Assembly (NCBI GenBank): GCA_913043235.1
Contig: CAJWLO010000010.1
Span: 1-64,000 of the forward strand
Direction of reading: 5' to 3'
Length of the DNA stretch: 64,000 nucleotides
Source: an uncultured Fidelibacterota bacterium
GTDB taxonomy: Bacteria > Fidelibacterota > Marinisomatia > Marinisomatales > UBA1611
The first letter of the stretch is position 1; each line of letters starts with the position of its first letter. This document shows, piece by piece, positions 8,307 through 17,118 of the stretch. The translations under genes and the position numbers were made by a program. The notes below the pieces were generated by a model. That model saw nothing but the letters and a program-made list of their open reading frames with translations, did not search any database and had not been told where the DNA came from.

Positions 8307-9634
8307 ATCTGAGGATAATATTGTTTCTGTGCTGTGTGATTTTTGCACAATCTGGGGATGCAACTTTAACAATATATAAAGATGGTACAGCACTTATTAA
8401 ACAACCAATAATTTGGATAGTTTCTAAAGGGAAAAGTGTAATTAATTGGGATAAGTTACCAGCAAGTATCCAACGGGATACTCCGTTTTTAAACCTTGAT
8501 GGTGCAACAGTAATATCCCAACGGTTCAATGATAAAGTATTTTCCAGTATGAATTACTTCATGGATCTCAAGGGCCAAAAAATTTCCCTTAAACCCAATG
8601 GTGGGAAAATGATTACTGGACTCCTCATGGAAATAAATCAGAAAAGTGTATCCATAAGTTACCGTAATGGCGTATATACTTTTAACCGGGGAGAGCTTGA
8701 ATATATGAGTTCATTAAATAAAGTGTCGAATCCGGTGTTTAAACCCTATTTATCTTGGGATATACAAACTAGTAAGGCTGGCAATTTGAAAGGAGAACTT
8801 GTATATAAATCAAAGAATTTTTCCTGGTCAACAGTTTACAGAATTAAAATGACAGATGAAATCCACGGCGAATTAATTGCCGATGCAGTTATTGACAACG
8901 CCTCTGATCTGGATTTTACCAGCGCCAGACTGCAATTGGTAGAAGGGAATTTGAATAAATTATCCAGAAAAGGACGAACAACGTTAAAATCTGCTGCTAT
9001 GGCCACCAGAGTGACCGCAGAACAAGCTATGAATAGAGAAGAACTGGGTGATTATCATATATACCCACTAAAAGATGCCCATAACTTGCAGGCAAAGGAA
9101 AGTATCACTGTTCGAATGTATGGGCCTTTGAATGTCAAATATAAAAAAACCTATGTGTTCGAAAATTCTGAGCGACGGCAGAAAGAAGAACCCTTGGAAG
9201 TTAAAATCACTCTTAAAAATACGGAATCAAACGGCTTGGGGATTCCGTTACCCGATGGAAAAATTGAGCTTTATACATATTCTAGTAAAGGAGGCTTGGA
9301 ATATATTGGTGCTGATAAAATGGGCCAGGTGCCAAAGGGCCAATCCACAGAGATTACATCTGGACGTGCCTTTGATGTAGTGGGAAATCGCAAAGTATTG
9401 AATTATGACCGTCAACGGAAAAGTGAAGAAGCTGTTATCGAAATTAAGGTGACAAATGCCCGAAGTGAAAATGTTGATGTATTATTAATAGAACACATTA
9501 ATGGTGACTGGATTATAAAGGACGAATCTCTGGATTACCTCAAAAAAGATGCTTCCACAATTCATTTTCCGCTAATCTTGAATGCGGGTGAGACTAAAAA
9601 TGTGTACTACACTTACCGGAAAGAATGGAAGTAA
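8303..9634 (+). CDS. Secreted DUF4139 domain protein
   Basis: A 443-residue protein with a signal peptide (MNLRIILFLCCVIFAQS). After it comes a short beta domain (DGTALIKQPIIW) and then the DUF4139-like region from about 145 to the end, with WSTVYRIKM, VIDNASDLDFTSARLQLVEG and VYYTYRKEW, the layout of periplasmic or surface proteins of this family. The function of the family is not established. The start codon overlaps the valS stop as ATGA, so it is probably translated from the valS message, and recG follows 32 bases later. No catalytic motif is visible. It most likely acts outside the cytoplasm as a beta-sandwich binding or structural protein. Confidence 0.75.
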   Translation: MNLRIILFLCCVIFAQSGDATLTIYKDGTALIKQPIIWIVSKGKSVINWDKLPASIQRDTPFLNLDGATVISQRFNDKVFSSMNYFMDLKGQKISLKPNGGKMITGLLMEINQKSVSISYRNGVYTFNRGELEYMSSLNKVSNPVFKPYLSWDIQTSKAGNLKGELVYKSKNFSWSTVYRIKMTDEIHGELIADAVIDNASDLDFTSARLQLVEGNLNKLSRKGRTTLKSAAMATRVTAEQAMNREELGDYHIYPLKDAHNLQAKESITVRMYGPLNVKYKKTYVFENSERRQKEEPLEVKITLKNTESNGLGIPLPDGKIELYTYSSKGGLEYIGADKMGQVPKGQSTEITSGRAFDVVGNRKVLNYDRQRKSEEAVIEIKVTNARSENVDVLLIEHINGDWIIKDESLDYLKKDASTIHFPLILNAGETKNVYYTYRKEWK

Positions 9635-9666
9635 TAAGCTCAGTAGGGATTTCCTGCTGAACCTTT

Positions 9667-11748
9667 ATGCCAGCTAATTCCCCTTTTGCATCTATCTCTG
9701 AGTTAAGCGGAGTGGGGACAAAAAGAAAATCCATTTTGAATGATCATGGAATATTAACTATCCAGGATTTATTATATTATTTACCCCGGCGGCATTTGGA
9801 TCGTACATCTATTATCCCAATTCAGAAGTTAAAAAAAGGGATGATTGCTACCTTAATAGGTAATGTCGAGACCTTTGGACAAAAATCTATCAGACGGGGA
9901 AAAATGTTTCAGGTCATTCTTTCAGATGGAACTGGGTTTTTAACCCTAACCTGGTTTAATGGAGTTCGTTTCATAAAAAAATTATTTAAGGTTGGTGACC
10001 GTTTTGCCATACATGGAAAAATTGACTGGTACAATGGACCATCTATAAATCATCCGGAATTTGACAAACTAAATCCAGATGATGATCCTATATCTACAGG
10101 TGTTGTTGTTCCACTTTACCCACTGACTAATGAATTTAAATCAATTGGTATAGATCAGCGCGTTTTACGAAAAATGGTACGCGAAGTATTACGTTCTGAC
10201 CTGACCATTCCAGAGATTTTCCCGAAACAATTATTAAAAGAATATAGATTAATCTCCCGCCATGAAGCATTAAAACAGATTCATTTTGCGGATAATATTG
10301 TAAAACTAAATAATGCACGTAGGCGCTTAAAATTTGATGAACATTTTTTTCTGCAGATGCTCATGGCCCTCCGAAAAAAGAATATTCAGCTGACAAGAAC
10401 AAAATCGTTACCGGATATTGGTCCTTATTTTCAAACCATAGTCGATGCGTTGGATTTTGAATTGACCGATGCTCAAAAACGTGTTATACAAGAAATTTAT
10501 GAAGATTTGAAAAAAAGGCGAGCAATGAATCGTCTACTTCAAGGTGATGTGGGATCAGGGAAAACTATTGTATCTATTCTGGTCAGTGCTTTGGCGGTAG
10601 GCAATAATTTTCAGGTAGCCATTATGGCTCCAACGGAAATTCTAGCTTATCAACACTATAAATCATTTAAATCTTTATTGGATAAAGCAAGTATTCCTTG
10701 TGCATTGCTATTGGGGAATATGAAAAAAAATGAACGCCAATCTGTTTTGAAGGGATTAGTAACTGGTAAAATTCTAGTGATTATAGGCACCCATGCTTTG
10801 ATTCAGGATGATGTGAAATTAAACAATCTGGGTTTGGTAATTGTAGATGAGCAACACCGCTTTGGTGTAAATCAACGACATAAACTTATCAAAAAGGGAT
10901 GGAATCCTCACTTTTTGGCAATGACAGCCACACCAATACCAAGAACACTTTCCATTACTTATCACGGGGATATGGATCTTTCCATTATAGATGAATTGCC
11001 CAAAAACCGGATTCCTGTTATTACAAAAGTTGTAAATCCTTCCCGTCTTTCCAAAATCTATGCATTTATAAAAAAAGAAGTTGCTTCCGGACGGCAGTGT
11101 ATGATAATCTATCCGCTAATAGAGGAGTCTCAAAAATCAGACCTAGCAGCAGCAGTTGATGCTTATCAGGAATTAAATAAAAATATTTTTACTGAACTGA
11201 ATGTTGGTTTGGTACATGGCAAAATGAAATCAAATGAAAAAGATAAAGTAATGCTGGATTTTTCCAAAAACAAAATTCAAGTTTTAATATCCACTACCGT
11301 GATTGAGGTCGGCGTTGATATTCCCAATGCCACTGTAATGGTGGTCGAGCATGCAGAGCGGTTTGGTTTGACTCAACTGCATCAGTTGAGAGGCCGTGTA
11401 GGGCGGGGTATGGATAAAAGCTATTGTATTTTGGTACGCAGGAATATAACAGCAATCTCTCAATCTCGTCTAGAGATCATGGAAGAAACAAATGATGGAT
11501 TTATTATAGCAGATGAAGATTTAAAACTGCGAGGACCAGGAGAATATTTTGGGATAAAACAATCAGGGTTTTTCCAGTTTAAGATAGCCAATATGATCAG
11601 CGATGGCTCTATAATATGGGATGCGAGAAAAGCCGCCTTTGAAATGATTGAAAATGATCCAGACTTACAAGAGTCAAGACACCGGTTATTGCAAGAAATC
11701 TTTTATCAGGAATATGAAGATCATTTAGAAATGATTGCTTTATCATAA
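9667..11748 (+). CDS. recG: ATP-dependent DNA helicase RecG
   Basis: A 693-residue superfamily 2 helicase that regresses stalled replication forks and processes branched DNA. The N-terminal wedge domain (LSGVGTKRKSIL, then an OB fold at about 60-140) is followed by the helicase core: Walker A GDVGSGKT at 293-300, DEQH at 394-397, MTATPIPRTLS, and the RecG-type LRGRVGRG near the end of the second lobe. The C-terminal segment PGEYFGIKQSG is typical of RecG. Full length for the family (about 690). It is the third gene of a run with valS and the DUF4139 gene. Confidence 0.97.
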   Translation: MPANSPFASISELSGVGTKRKSILNDHGILTIQDLLYYLPRRHLDRTSIIPIQKLKKGMIATLIGNVETFGQKSIRRGKMFQVILSDGTGFLTLTWFNGVRFIKKLFKVGDRFAIHGKIDWYNGPSINHPEFDKLNPDDDPISTGVVVPLYPLTNEFKSIGIDQRVLRKMVREVLRSDLTIPEIFPKQLLKEYRLISRHEALKQIHFADNIVKLNNARRRLKFDEHFFLQMLMALRKKNIQLTRTKSLPDIGPYFQTIVDALDFELTDAQKRVIQEIYEDLKKRRAMNRLLQGDVGSGKTIVSILVSALAVGNNFQVAIMAPTEILAYQHYKSFKSLLDKASIPCALLLGNMKKNERQSVLKGLVTGKILVIIGTHALIQDDVKLNNLGLVIVDEQHRFGVNQRHKLIKKGWNPHFLAMTATPIPRTLSITYHGDMDLSIIDELPKNRIPVITKVVNPSRLSKIYAFIKKEVASGRQCMIIYPLIEESQKSDLAAAVDAYQELNKNIFTELNVGLVHGKMKSNEKDKVMLDFSKNKIQVLISTTVIEVGVDIPNATVMVVEHAERFGLTQLHQLRGRVGRGMDKSYCILVRRNITAISQSRLEIMEETNDGFIIADEDLKLRGPGEYFGIKQSGFFQFKIANMISDGSIIWDARKAAFEMIENDPDLQESRHRLLQEIFYQEYEDHLEMIALS

Positions 11749-11777
11749 ATCGATTCTCCATTTTGTCTGTAATACAA

Positions 11778-11830
11778 GGGGATTAAATTCCCCGGCTCTA
11801 TTAGTGATAAAATTATTATCTTATTGAGCC
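11778..11830 (+). other. Two adjacent inverted repeats between recG and the DUF1844 gene
   Basis: GGGGA (11778-11782) pairs with TCCCC (11789-11793) around a short AT loop. Directly after it GGCTC (11794-11798) pairs with GAGCC (11826-11830), with an inner GATAA/TTATC pair (11806-11810 and 11816-11820). No T-tract follows, so these are not a classical intrinsic terminator. They may stabilise the recG 3' end or shape the leader of the next transcript, which begins coding 28 bases later. Function is inferred only. Confidence 0.4.
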
Positions 11831-11858
11831 AAGTTGATTATGAGAAGATAAAAATAAA

Positions 11859-12197
11859 ATGATGACCGAGGCAAAGCCTACAAAAGAGGAACAACTTTTT
11901 ATTTATCTTGTTGGTACTTTCCAATCCAGTGCATGGGTAGCACTTGGTAGAATGAAAAATCCCATCACAAATAGAAAGGAACGAAAACTGAAACAGGCCT
12001 CATTTTATATCGATTTGCTGGATATGATGCAAAATAAAATGAAAGACAATCTTTCCGAGTATGAGGAACAAGTTTTAATTAATGCAGTTAGTGAATTAAA
12101 ACTGAATTTTATAGAAGAACAAAAAAAGGCTGATGAGCAAGAAAAAAATGAGCATAGATATAATACATCTGATAACCCATCATCAGAAGAAGAATAA
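11859..12197 (+). CDS. Small DUF1844 family protein
   Basis: A 112-residue cytoplasmic protein matching the DUF1844 pattern: FIYLVGTFQSSAWVALG at about 13-29, a NP-x-T segment (MKNPITNRKE), and a helical IDLLDMMQNKMKDNLSEYEE stretch. The last 35 residues are highly charged and probably disordered. The function of the family is unknown; it is common in the FCB group and delta-proteobacteria. It ends 6 bases before the DUF2723 membrane protein, so the two are very likely co-transcribed. Two ATG codons stand together at the start; either could be used. Confidence 0.75.
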   Translation: MMTEAKPTKEEQLFIYLVGTFQSSAWVALGRMKNPITNRKERKLKQASFYIDLLDMMQNKMKDNLSEYEEQVLINAVSELKLNFIEEQKKADEQEKNEHRYNTSDNPSSEEE

Positions 12198-12203
12198 CCA
12201 GTT

Positions 12204-15146
12204 ATGTATAATAATTACAGCCGTTTAAATCGAATTATAGCCGGTGTTCTGTTTATTGTTTCATTCATTGTGTATTTTGACACAATGGCTCCCACAGTAT
12301 CTTACTGGGACTGTGGTGAATTTATTGCTGTATCCTATAGATTAGCTGTACCCCATCCTCCCGGTAGCCCACTATTTTTACTGTTGGGACGTATTATATC
12401 TATGATTCCCTTCAATACAGATATTGCATATAGAATAAATATTCTTTCCCCTCTTTCAAGTGCATTAGCTATCATGTTTCTTTATCTCTCTGTTGTAATA
12501 ATTGTGACACACTTGCGTGGAAAAATCACAGACAATATTGATGCTTTAATTGCATTTGGCGGAGCAACAGTTGGTGCCCTAACCTTTGCTTTTACCGACA
12601 GCCACTGGTTCAATGCTGTGGAGGCTGAAGTATATTCAATGAGTACCTTTTTTACGGCGATTGTGGTCTGGCTTATCCTGCACTGGAGCGAACGGGCTGA
12701 TGAAAAAGGTCATGAGCGATATATTTTGATCATCGCCTATATGATTGGTTTGGCGACAGGACTGCACCTTTTAAATCTTTTGACATTACCCTTTGTTGCT
12801 TTGATCATTTATTTTCGGAAATACAAAATTGAGTGGCAGTCTTTCGGGATAACAGTTGCCATTACAGGCATCATCTTTATTATTATTCATGATGGGATCA
12901 TCAAAGGTCTACCTAAAATTGCCGCCTCATTAGGTGTTATCTCAGTTGTAATACTTATTACTGCCGTTTTTGGTGGGATGGTCTGGGTAGTGATGAACCG
13001 AAAAAGACTAGCATCAGTTGCGCTCACATCGATGGTTTTGGTACTGATAGGTTATTCCACCTATGCTTTAATTTTCATTCGATCTAATCAGGATCCTGGT
13101 ATTGATGAAAATGACCCAGAGACAGTAGAAGCATTTATTTCCTATCTTGAACGAGAGCAATATGGCGATGTAGGAATATTGCCAAGAAGATACAAAGGGA
13201 TACCGCCAATCCATGAAGTTGTTGGTCGCCCTGCAGGACCCAACCGTGAATATTCATCCCTGCAGAAAAAGCAATACCGATCTTACGAAACCGGTAAGCA
13301 GTGGAACTTTTTCTGGAACTATCAGATTAGGAAAATGTACAATCGTTATTTCTTGTGGCAATTCGCTGGCCGGGGTCCTACTACGGATTCCTTTGTGACC
13401 TCCATGGGTGCTAACAGCCGGGAAGATGGTATATACTGGACTCAGTTTGGCCTACCACTGGCTTTAATTTTTGGCATCCTCGGGATGATTTACCATGGCT
13501 ACCGAGATCAGCGTATGGCGTTTGCAGTGATGACCCTGTTTATTATGACCGGGTATGCAATTATTCTTTACCTGAATCAGGATAATCCTCAACCTAGAGA
13601 GCGAGATTATTCATATGTTGGAAGCTTTTTTGCTTTCTCAATCTGGATTGGGGTTGGTGCCAGCTCCATTAGTGAAAAAATCACAGAATGGATAAAAAAC
13701 AAAGAATTAGCTCACCGCTTAATCTCGATCGTAGTGATCCTGCAATTGATTTTTCTTCCTGGTGTAATGCTCCGTGCCAATTATCATTCCCATGATCGTT
13801 CGGGTAATTATGTAGCTTGGGATTACAGCTACAATATATTACAATCCTGTGGACCCAATGGGGTGATATTTACTAATGGTGATAATGATACCTTCCCGTT
13901 ATGGTATTTGCAGGAAGTAGAGGGATTGCGTACAGATGTGGCAGTTGTGAATCTGAGCTTACTCAACACACCTTGGTACATAAAACAGATGAGAGACTTA
14001 AGGCCCAAGAAAACACAATTTATTAATTTGACAGACGCTCAAATTGATCAATGGACCAGCAGTCTCACCCGCTGGGAAACCCAAAAGGTGAAAATACCTG
14101 TTTATGATGATCCTGAAAATATGGATGGTTTTATTGAATGGACTATGAAACCTACCTTTGCAGGTCAAGCATTGAGAGTTCAAGATATGATGATCATGCG
14201 TATCATTAATGACGCAGCCTGGAGGATTCCCATTTATTTTGCTGTTACTGTTTCACAACAGAATCGTATAGGACTAGACCGCTATCTGGATATGCAGGGG
14301 CTAACTTTCCATTTGAAAAGCCATAAAACAACACCAGTTGATGCAGATAAAATGTATGAAAATTTGATGACCACAGTAGGGCCTCCACTCTGGTCAAGCG
14401 AATTTGACCAAGCCAAATTTAATAGTCCCAAAGACAATGATTATTTAAATTGGTCAAGAGAATATCAGCCGGGATATATGTACCGTAATCTGGGCAATAA
14501 AAGTGTCTACTATAATAATCAAATCATTCGACTGCTCCAAAACTACCGTAGCGCCTATATGCAATTAGCAGTGACTTACTATCTTGATTATCAGAGAGAA
14601 TCCCGTAATAAAGATAAAAATGAAATCAGATTATCTGAGCTTAAGGAAAAAACTCTGGAAGTTTTGGATAAAATGAGCGAGAATATTCCGGAAACCACAA
14701 TACCAATCACTACTGAAGAACTGCATTATCAAGTTGCCCGTATATATGGTGATCTTGGTCAAAAACAATCAATGAGTGAAATTATGGATCGTCTCACGGA
14801 TTCTAAGGTAGACAATCCTGCAAAGAGAATAGAATATGCAAATATTTATTTTAAAGAATTATTTGATACAACCAGATCTTTGTCTATCCTAGAAAGTCTG
14901 CACGCCGAATTTTTACAGCTGGAAAGGATGGTAAATCTTCAAGGATTTGGATCGAAATCTGTAGCACAGAAAAAGTGGCACCAATGGCAACAGGCTTATC
15001 CAGATATGGTTTCTTCCCTTATTTTTATATATAGAAACAGTAATAGGCAAGAAGATGCAGAAATAATTCTTAACAATTGGGTACAGCGTAATCCCAGTGA
15101 TAAAAATGCACTAAAACTATTGGAAAAGGTTCGTACCGAAGGATAG
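12204..15146 (+). CDS. DUF2723 (GT117) membrane protein, probable protein O-glycosyltransferase
   Basis: A 980-residue polytopic membrane protein. The N-terminal region holds about a dozen hydrophobic segments with the family motif APTVSYWDCGEFIAVSY near residue 30-46 followed by AVPHPPGSPLF. The acidic Asp-Cys-Gly-Glu core resembles the catalytic loop of GT-C enzymes that use lipid-linked sugars. From about 560 the protein is soluble (TNGDNDTFPLWYLQEVEG) and the last 200 residues are helical and TPR-like. Members are annotated as GT117 or protein O-mannosyltransferase-like and are characteristic of Bacteroidetes and relatives. It lies between a DUF1844 gene and a GT2 glycosyltransferase, which supports a role in surface glycosylation. 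Donor and acceptor are unknown. Confidence 0.85.
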   Translation: MYNNYSRLNRIIAGVLFIVSFIVYFDTMAPTVSYWDCGEFIAVSYRLAVPHPPGSPLFLLLGRIISMIPFNTDIAYRINILSPLSSALAIMFLYLSVVIIVTHLRGKITDNIDALIAFGGATVGALTFAFTDSHWFNAVEAEVYSMSTFFTAIVVWLILHWSERADEKGHERYILIIAYMIGLATGLHLLNLLTLPFVALIIYFRKYKIEWQSFGITVAITGIIFIIIHDGIIKGLPKIAASLGVISVVILITAVFGGMVWVVMNRKRLASVALTSMVLVLIGYSTYALIFIRSNQDPGIDENDPETVEAFISYLEREQYGDVGILPRRYKGIPPIHEVVGRPAGPNREYSSLQKKQYRSYETGKQWNFFWNYQIRKMYNRYFLWQFAGRGPTTDSFVTSMGANSREDGIYWTQFGLPLALIFGILGMIYHGYRDQRMAFAVMTLFIMTGYAIILYLNQDNPQPRERDYSYVGSFFAFSIWIGVGASSISEKITEWIKNKELAHRLISIVVILQLIFLPGVMLRANYHSHDRSGNYVAWDYSYNILQSCGPNGVIFTNGDNDTFPLWYLQEVEGLRTDVAVVNLSLLNTPWYIKQMRDLRPKKTQFINLTDAQIDQWTSSLTRWETQKVKIPVYDDPENMDGFIEWTMKPTFAGQALRVQDMMIMRIINDAAWRIPIYFAVTVSQQNRIGLDRYLDMQGLTFHLKSHKTTPVDADKMYENLMTTVGPPLWSSEFDQAKFNSPKDNDYLNWSREYQPGYMYRNLGNKSVYYNNQIIRLLQNYRSAYMQLAVTYYLDYQRESRNKDKNEIRLSELKEKTLEVLDKMSENIPETTIPITTEELHYQVARIYGDLGQKQSMSEIMDRLTDSKVDNPAKRIEYANIYFKELFDTTRSLSILESLHAEFLQLERMVNLQGFGSKSVAQKKWHQWQQAYPDMVSSLIFIYRNSNRQEDAEIILNNWVQRNPSDKNALKLLEKVRTEG

Positions 15147-15166
15147 AAATCCCAGTACGGTTTATC

Positions 15167-16216
15167 GTGGCCGAAGGCATACCTGAAGTTAGCATCATTA
15201 TACCTCACTGGAATGGCATTGAAACCCTATCCGAGTGCCTTGATTCATTAAAGCTATCCACATACCAAAATATTGAAATTATTATTTCTGATAATGGTTC
15301 TACTGATGGAAGCCAGGATTGGCTCAAAGAAAACCATCCGGATATACTTTTACTAGAACATGATGATAATTATGGTTACGCCGGCGGCTGTAATCGAGGA
15401 GCGCTGGTGGCCAGTGGTTCATTTCTTCTATTTTTAAACAACGATACTATACAAGAGCCTGACTGGCTGGAGCCACTTGTAGAGCGAATAGAATCTGATT
15501 CTTCTATAGCGGCACTGCAACCTAAAATTCTCAATTATTATGAAAGGGATCTTTTTGATTATGCCGGTGGTTGCGGAGGTCATATGGATATATTTTGTTT
15601 CCCTTTTGCGCGTGGTAGGCTTTTCCTGGATCAGGAAAAAGATATAGGGCAATACAATAGTGCAGAGTCTTGTTTCTGGGCTAGTGGGACTGCGATCATG
15701 GTTCGCAGGGAATTATTTGAAATAGTAGGTAGTTTTGATGAAATATTTTTTTCCCATATGGAAGAAATTGATCTATGTTGGCGCATGCAAGCCATGGGTT
15801 ATAAAATCTGGGTAGAACCTCAATCAATAGTTTACCATAAAAATGCAGTTTCCATGCCAATGTATTCACATTGGAAATATTATTTGAATCACCGTAATTC
15901 ATTGTTAATGCTCCTGTCCAATTACACAATCCCGGTCACTTTTTATGTGGGCATAATTCGATTGATGTTGGAGGTTGTTGCTCTAGGTTATGCGGCAGTG
16001 AAACTGGATATTAACCATATCACAGGTATTTTAAGGGCATTAGGCTGGATTTTGATTCATCCTCACACCATTGTGAATAAAAGAAAACACGCTAGAAAAC
16101 ATAGACGATTGCAGGATAGAAAAATTATGAAGAATATGTTAAATGGCAGTATTGCATTGGCCTACTACCTATTGGGGAAAAAGACTTACTCGGAAATCAA
16201 ATCCAAGGTCTTTTGA
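15167..16216 (+). CDS. Family 2 glycosyltransferase
   Basis: A 349-residue GT-A enzyme starting with GTG, 20 bases after the DUF2723 gene. It opens with VSIIIPHWNGIETLSECL, has ISDNGSTDGS for nucleotide-sugar binding, YGYAGGCNRGA, the metal-binding acidic motif FLNNDT near residue 90, and WASGTAIMVRRELF with FSHMEEIDLCWRM, the usual late GT2 landmarks of rhamnosyltransferase-like enzymes. The C-terminal 100 residues include two hydrophobic helices, so it is probably membrane associated. It likely adds a sugar to a surface polysaccharide or lipid-linked glycan. Its 3' end overlaps the converging DUF4835 gene by 31 bases. Confidence 0.9.
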   Translation: MAEGIPEVSIIIPHWNGIETLSECLDSLKLSTYQNIEIIISDNGSTDGSQDWLKENHPDILLLEHDDNYGYAGGCNRGALVASGSFLLFLNNDTIQEPDWLEPLVERIESDSSIAALQPKILNYYERDLFDYAGGCGGHMDIFCFPFARGRLFLDQEKDIGQYNSAESCFWASGTAIMVRRELFEIVGSFDEIFFSHMEEIDLCWRMQAMGYKIWVEPQSIVYHKNAVSMPMYSHWKYYLNHRNSLLMLLSNYTIPVTFYVGIIRLMLEVVALGYAAVKLDINHITGILRALGWILIHPHTIVNKRKHARKHRRLQDRKIMKNMLNGSIALAYYLLGKKTYSEIKSKVF

Positions 16217-17034
16217 TATACATCACGCCGATCTGGATCCAATTCCTGCATATCTTTCAGCATTTCTCTGCGCCCCAGTTTTCCCAGGGTGGAAGCGATA
16301 GCTTCCGAATGTACTTTTAGGAAATACTGAGTGTTATGGTCTCTGCCTACATCATCATAAGATTGTTCAAGGCCATCCAGCAGCAGTTTTAATTCACCCA
16401 GAGCTCCATCTATATTCCCTTCTTTTATTAAATCAAGTGTAATATACCAGGCTAGACGAGCCTTACGAAGACCGACGTTTCGGCTTAAATTATCCACCAT
16501 CGAGATGCGGTTTCCCCAGCCTTTTTTATATTCCGAGGAGGATCCACGAAGCGCAATTTCTCGCGCGATCTCGTAGGCACTATTTCCACCATTGAATTCG
16601 TAAGTATCAATTTCACCTGCTAGGATGATATATGCATAATAGGCTAGAAATCCGGGTAGCGGTTCAAAAAGTACGGGATCAAAATACAGGCTTGTACCGG
16701 AGTTGTAATAAAATTGCACGCTTTTATCAAAATACCTCAGATCACTGCCATTAGAAAACAAAGCTTGGCAGTTAAATGTTTTTACATTTCCTTTTGATTG
16801 ACCACTTTCAAAAATAATCTGGATATGGAGAACAATGCCAAGATCGTTATAAACTTCATCCCATGCAGTGGATAAAAAAAAGTGGTTCATATCCTCCCGG
16901 AGGGCAAAGATTTCCTGTTTTTCATCACTGCGCAACAGTCGATCATCAAAAGTAATATCCACAGCTGAAAATTGTGCATTAAGATGTTCAATACTGAAAA
17001 AAAGAAGTATAGTATAAAGAATCTTATTTCCCAT
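16186..17034 (-). CDS. Secreted DUF4835 (PorD-like) protein
   Basis: A 282-residue protein with a signal peptide ending near LNAQ. The body matches the DUF4835 layout: VDITFDDRLLRSDEKQ, a FN-x-QA strand, FYYNSGTSLYFDPVLFEPLPGFLAYYAYIILA, then a helical C-terminus. PorD of Bacteroidetes type IX secretion belongs to this family, but no other type IX gene is in this window, and the signature may only mean a periplasmic protein of the same fold. It converges with the GT2 gene with a 31-base overlap and is divergent from cca across 84 bases. Confidence 0.7.
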   Translation of the reverse strand: MGNKILYTILLFFSIEHLNAQFSAVDITFDDRLLRSDEKQEIFALREDMNHFFLSTAWDEVYNDLGIVLHIQIIFESGQSKGNVKTFNCQALFSNGSDLRYFDKSVQFYYNSGTSLYFDPVLFEPLPGFLAYYAYIILAGEIDTYEFNGGNSAYEIAREIALRGSSSEYKKGWGNRISMVDNLSRNVGLRKARLAWYITLDLIKEGNIDGALGELKLLLDGLEQSYDDVGRDHNTQYFLKVHSEAIASTLGKLGRREMLKDMQELDPDRRDVYQKTLDLISE

Positions 17035-17118
17035 ACATGAAAATTGGTGGATTGCGGGTTTTTGAGCAAGGGGTTTGTCAATCCCGTATTTTAAAGATAA
17101 TTCAGGGTAATTTACCTT

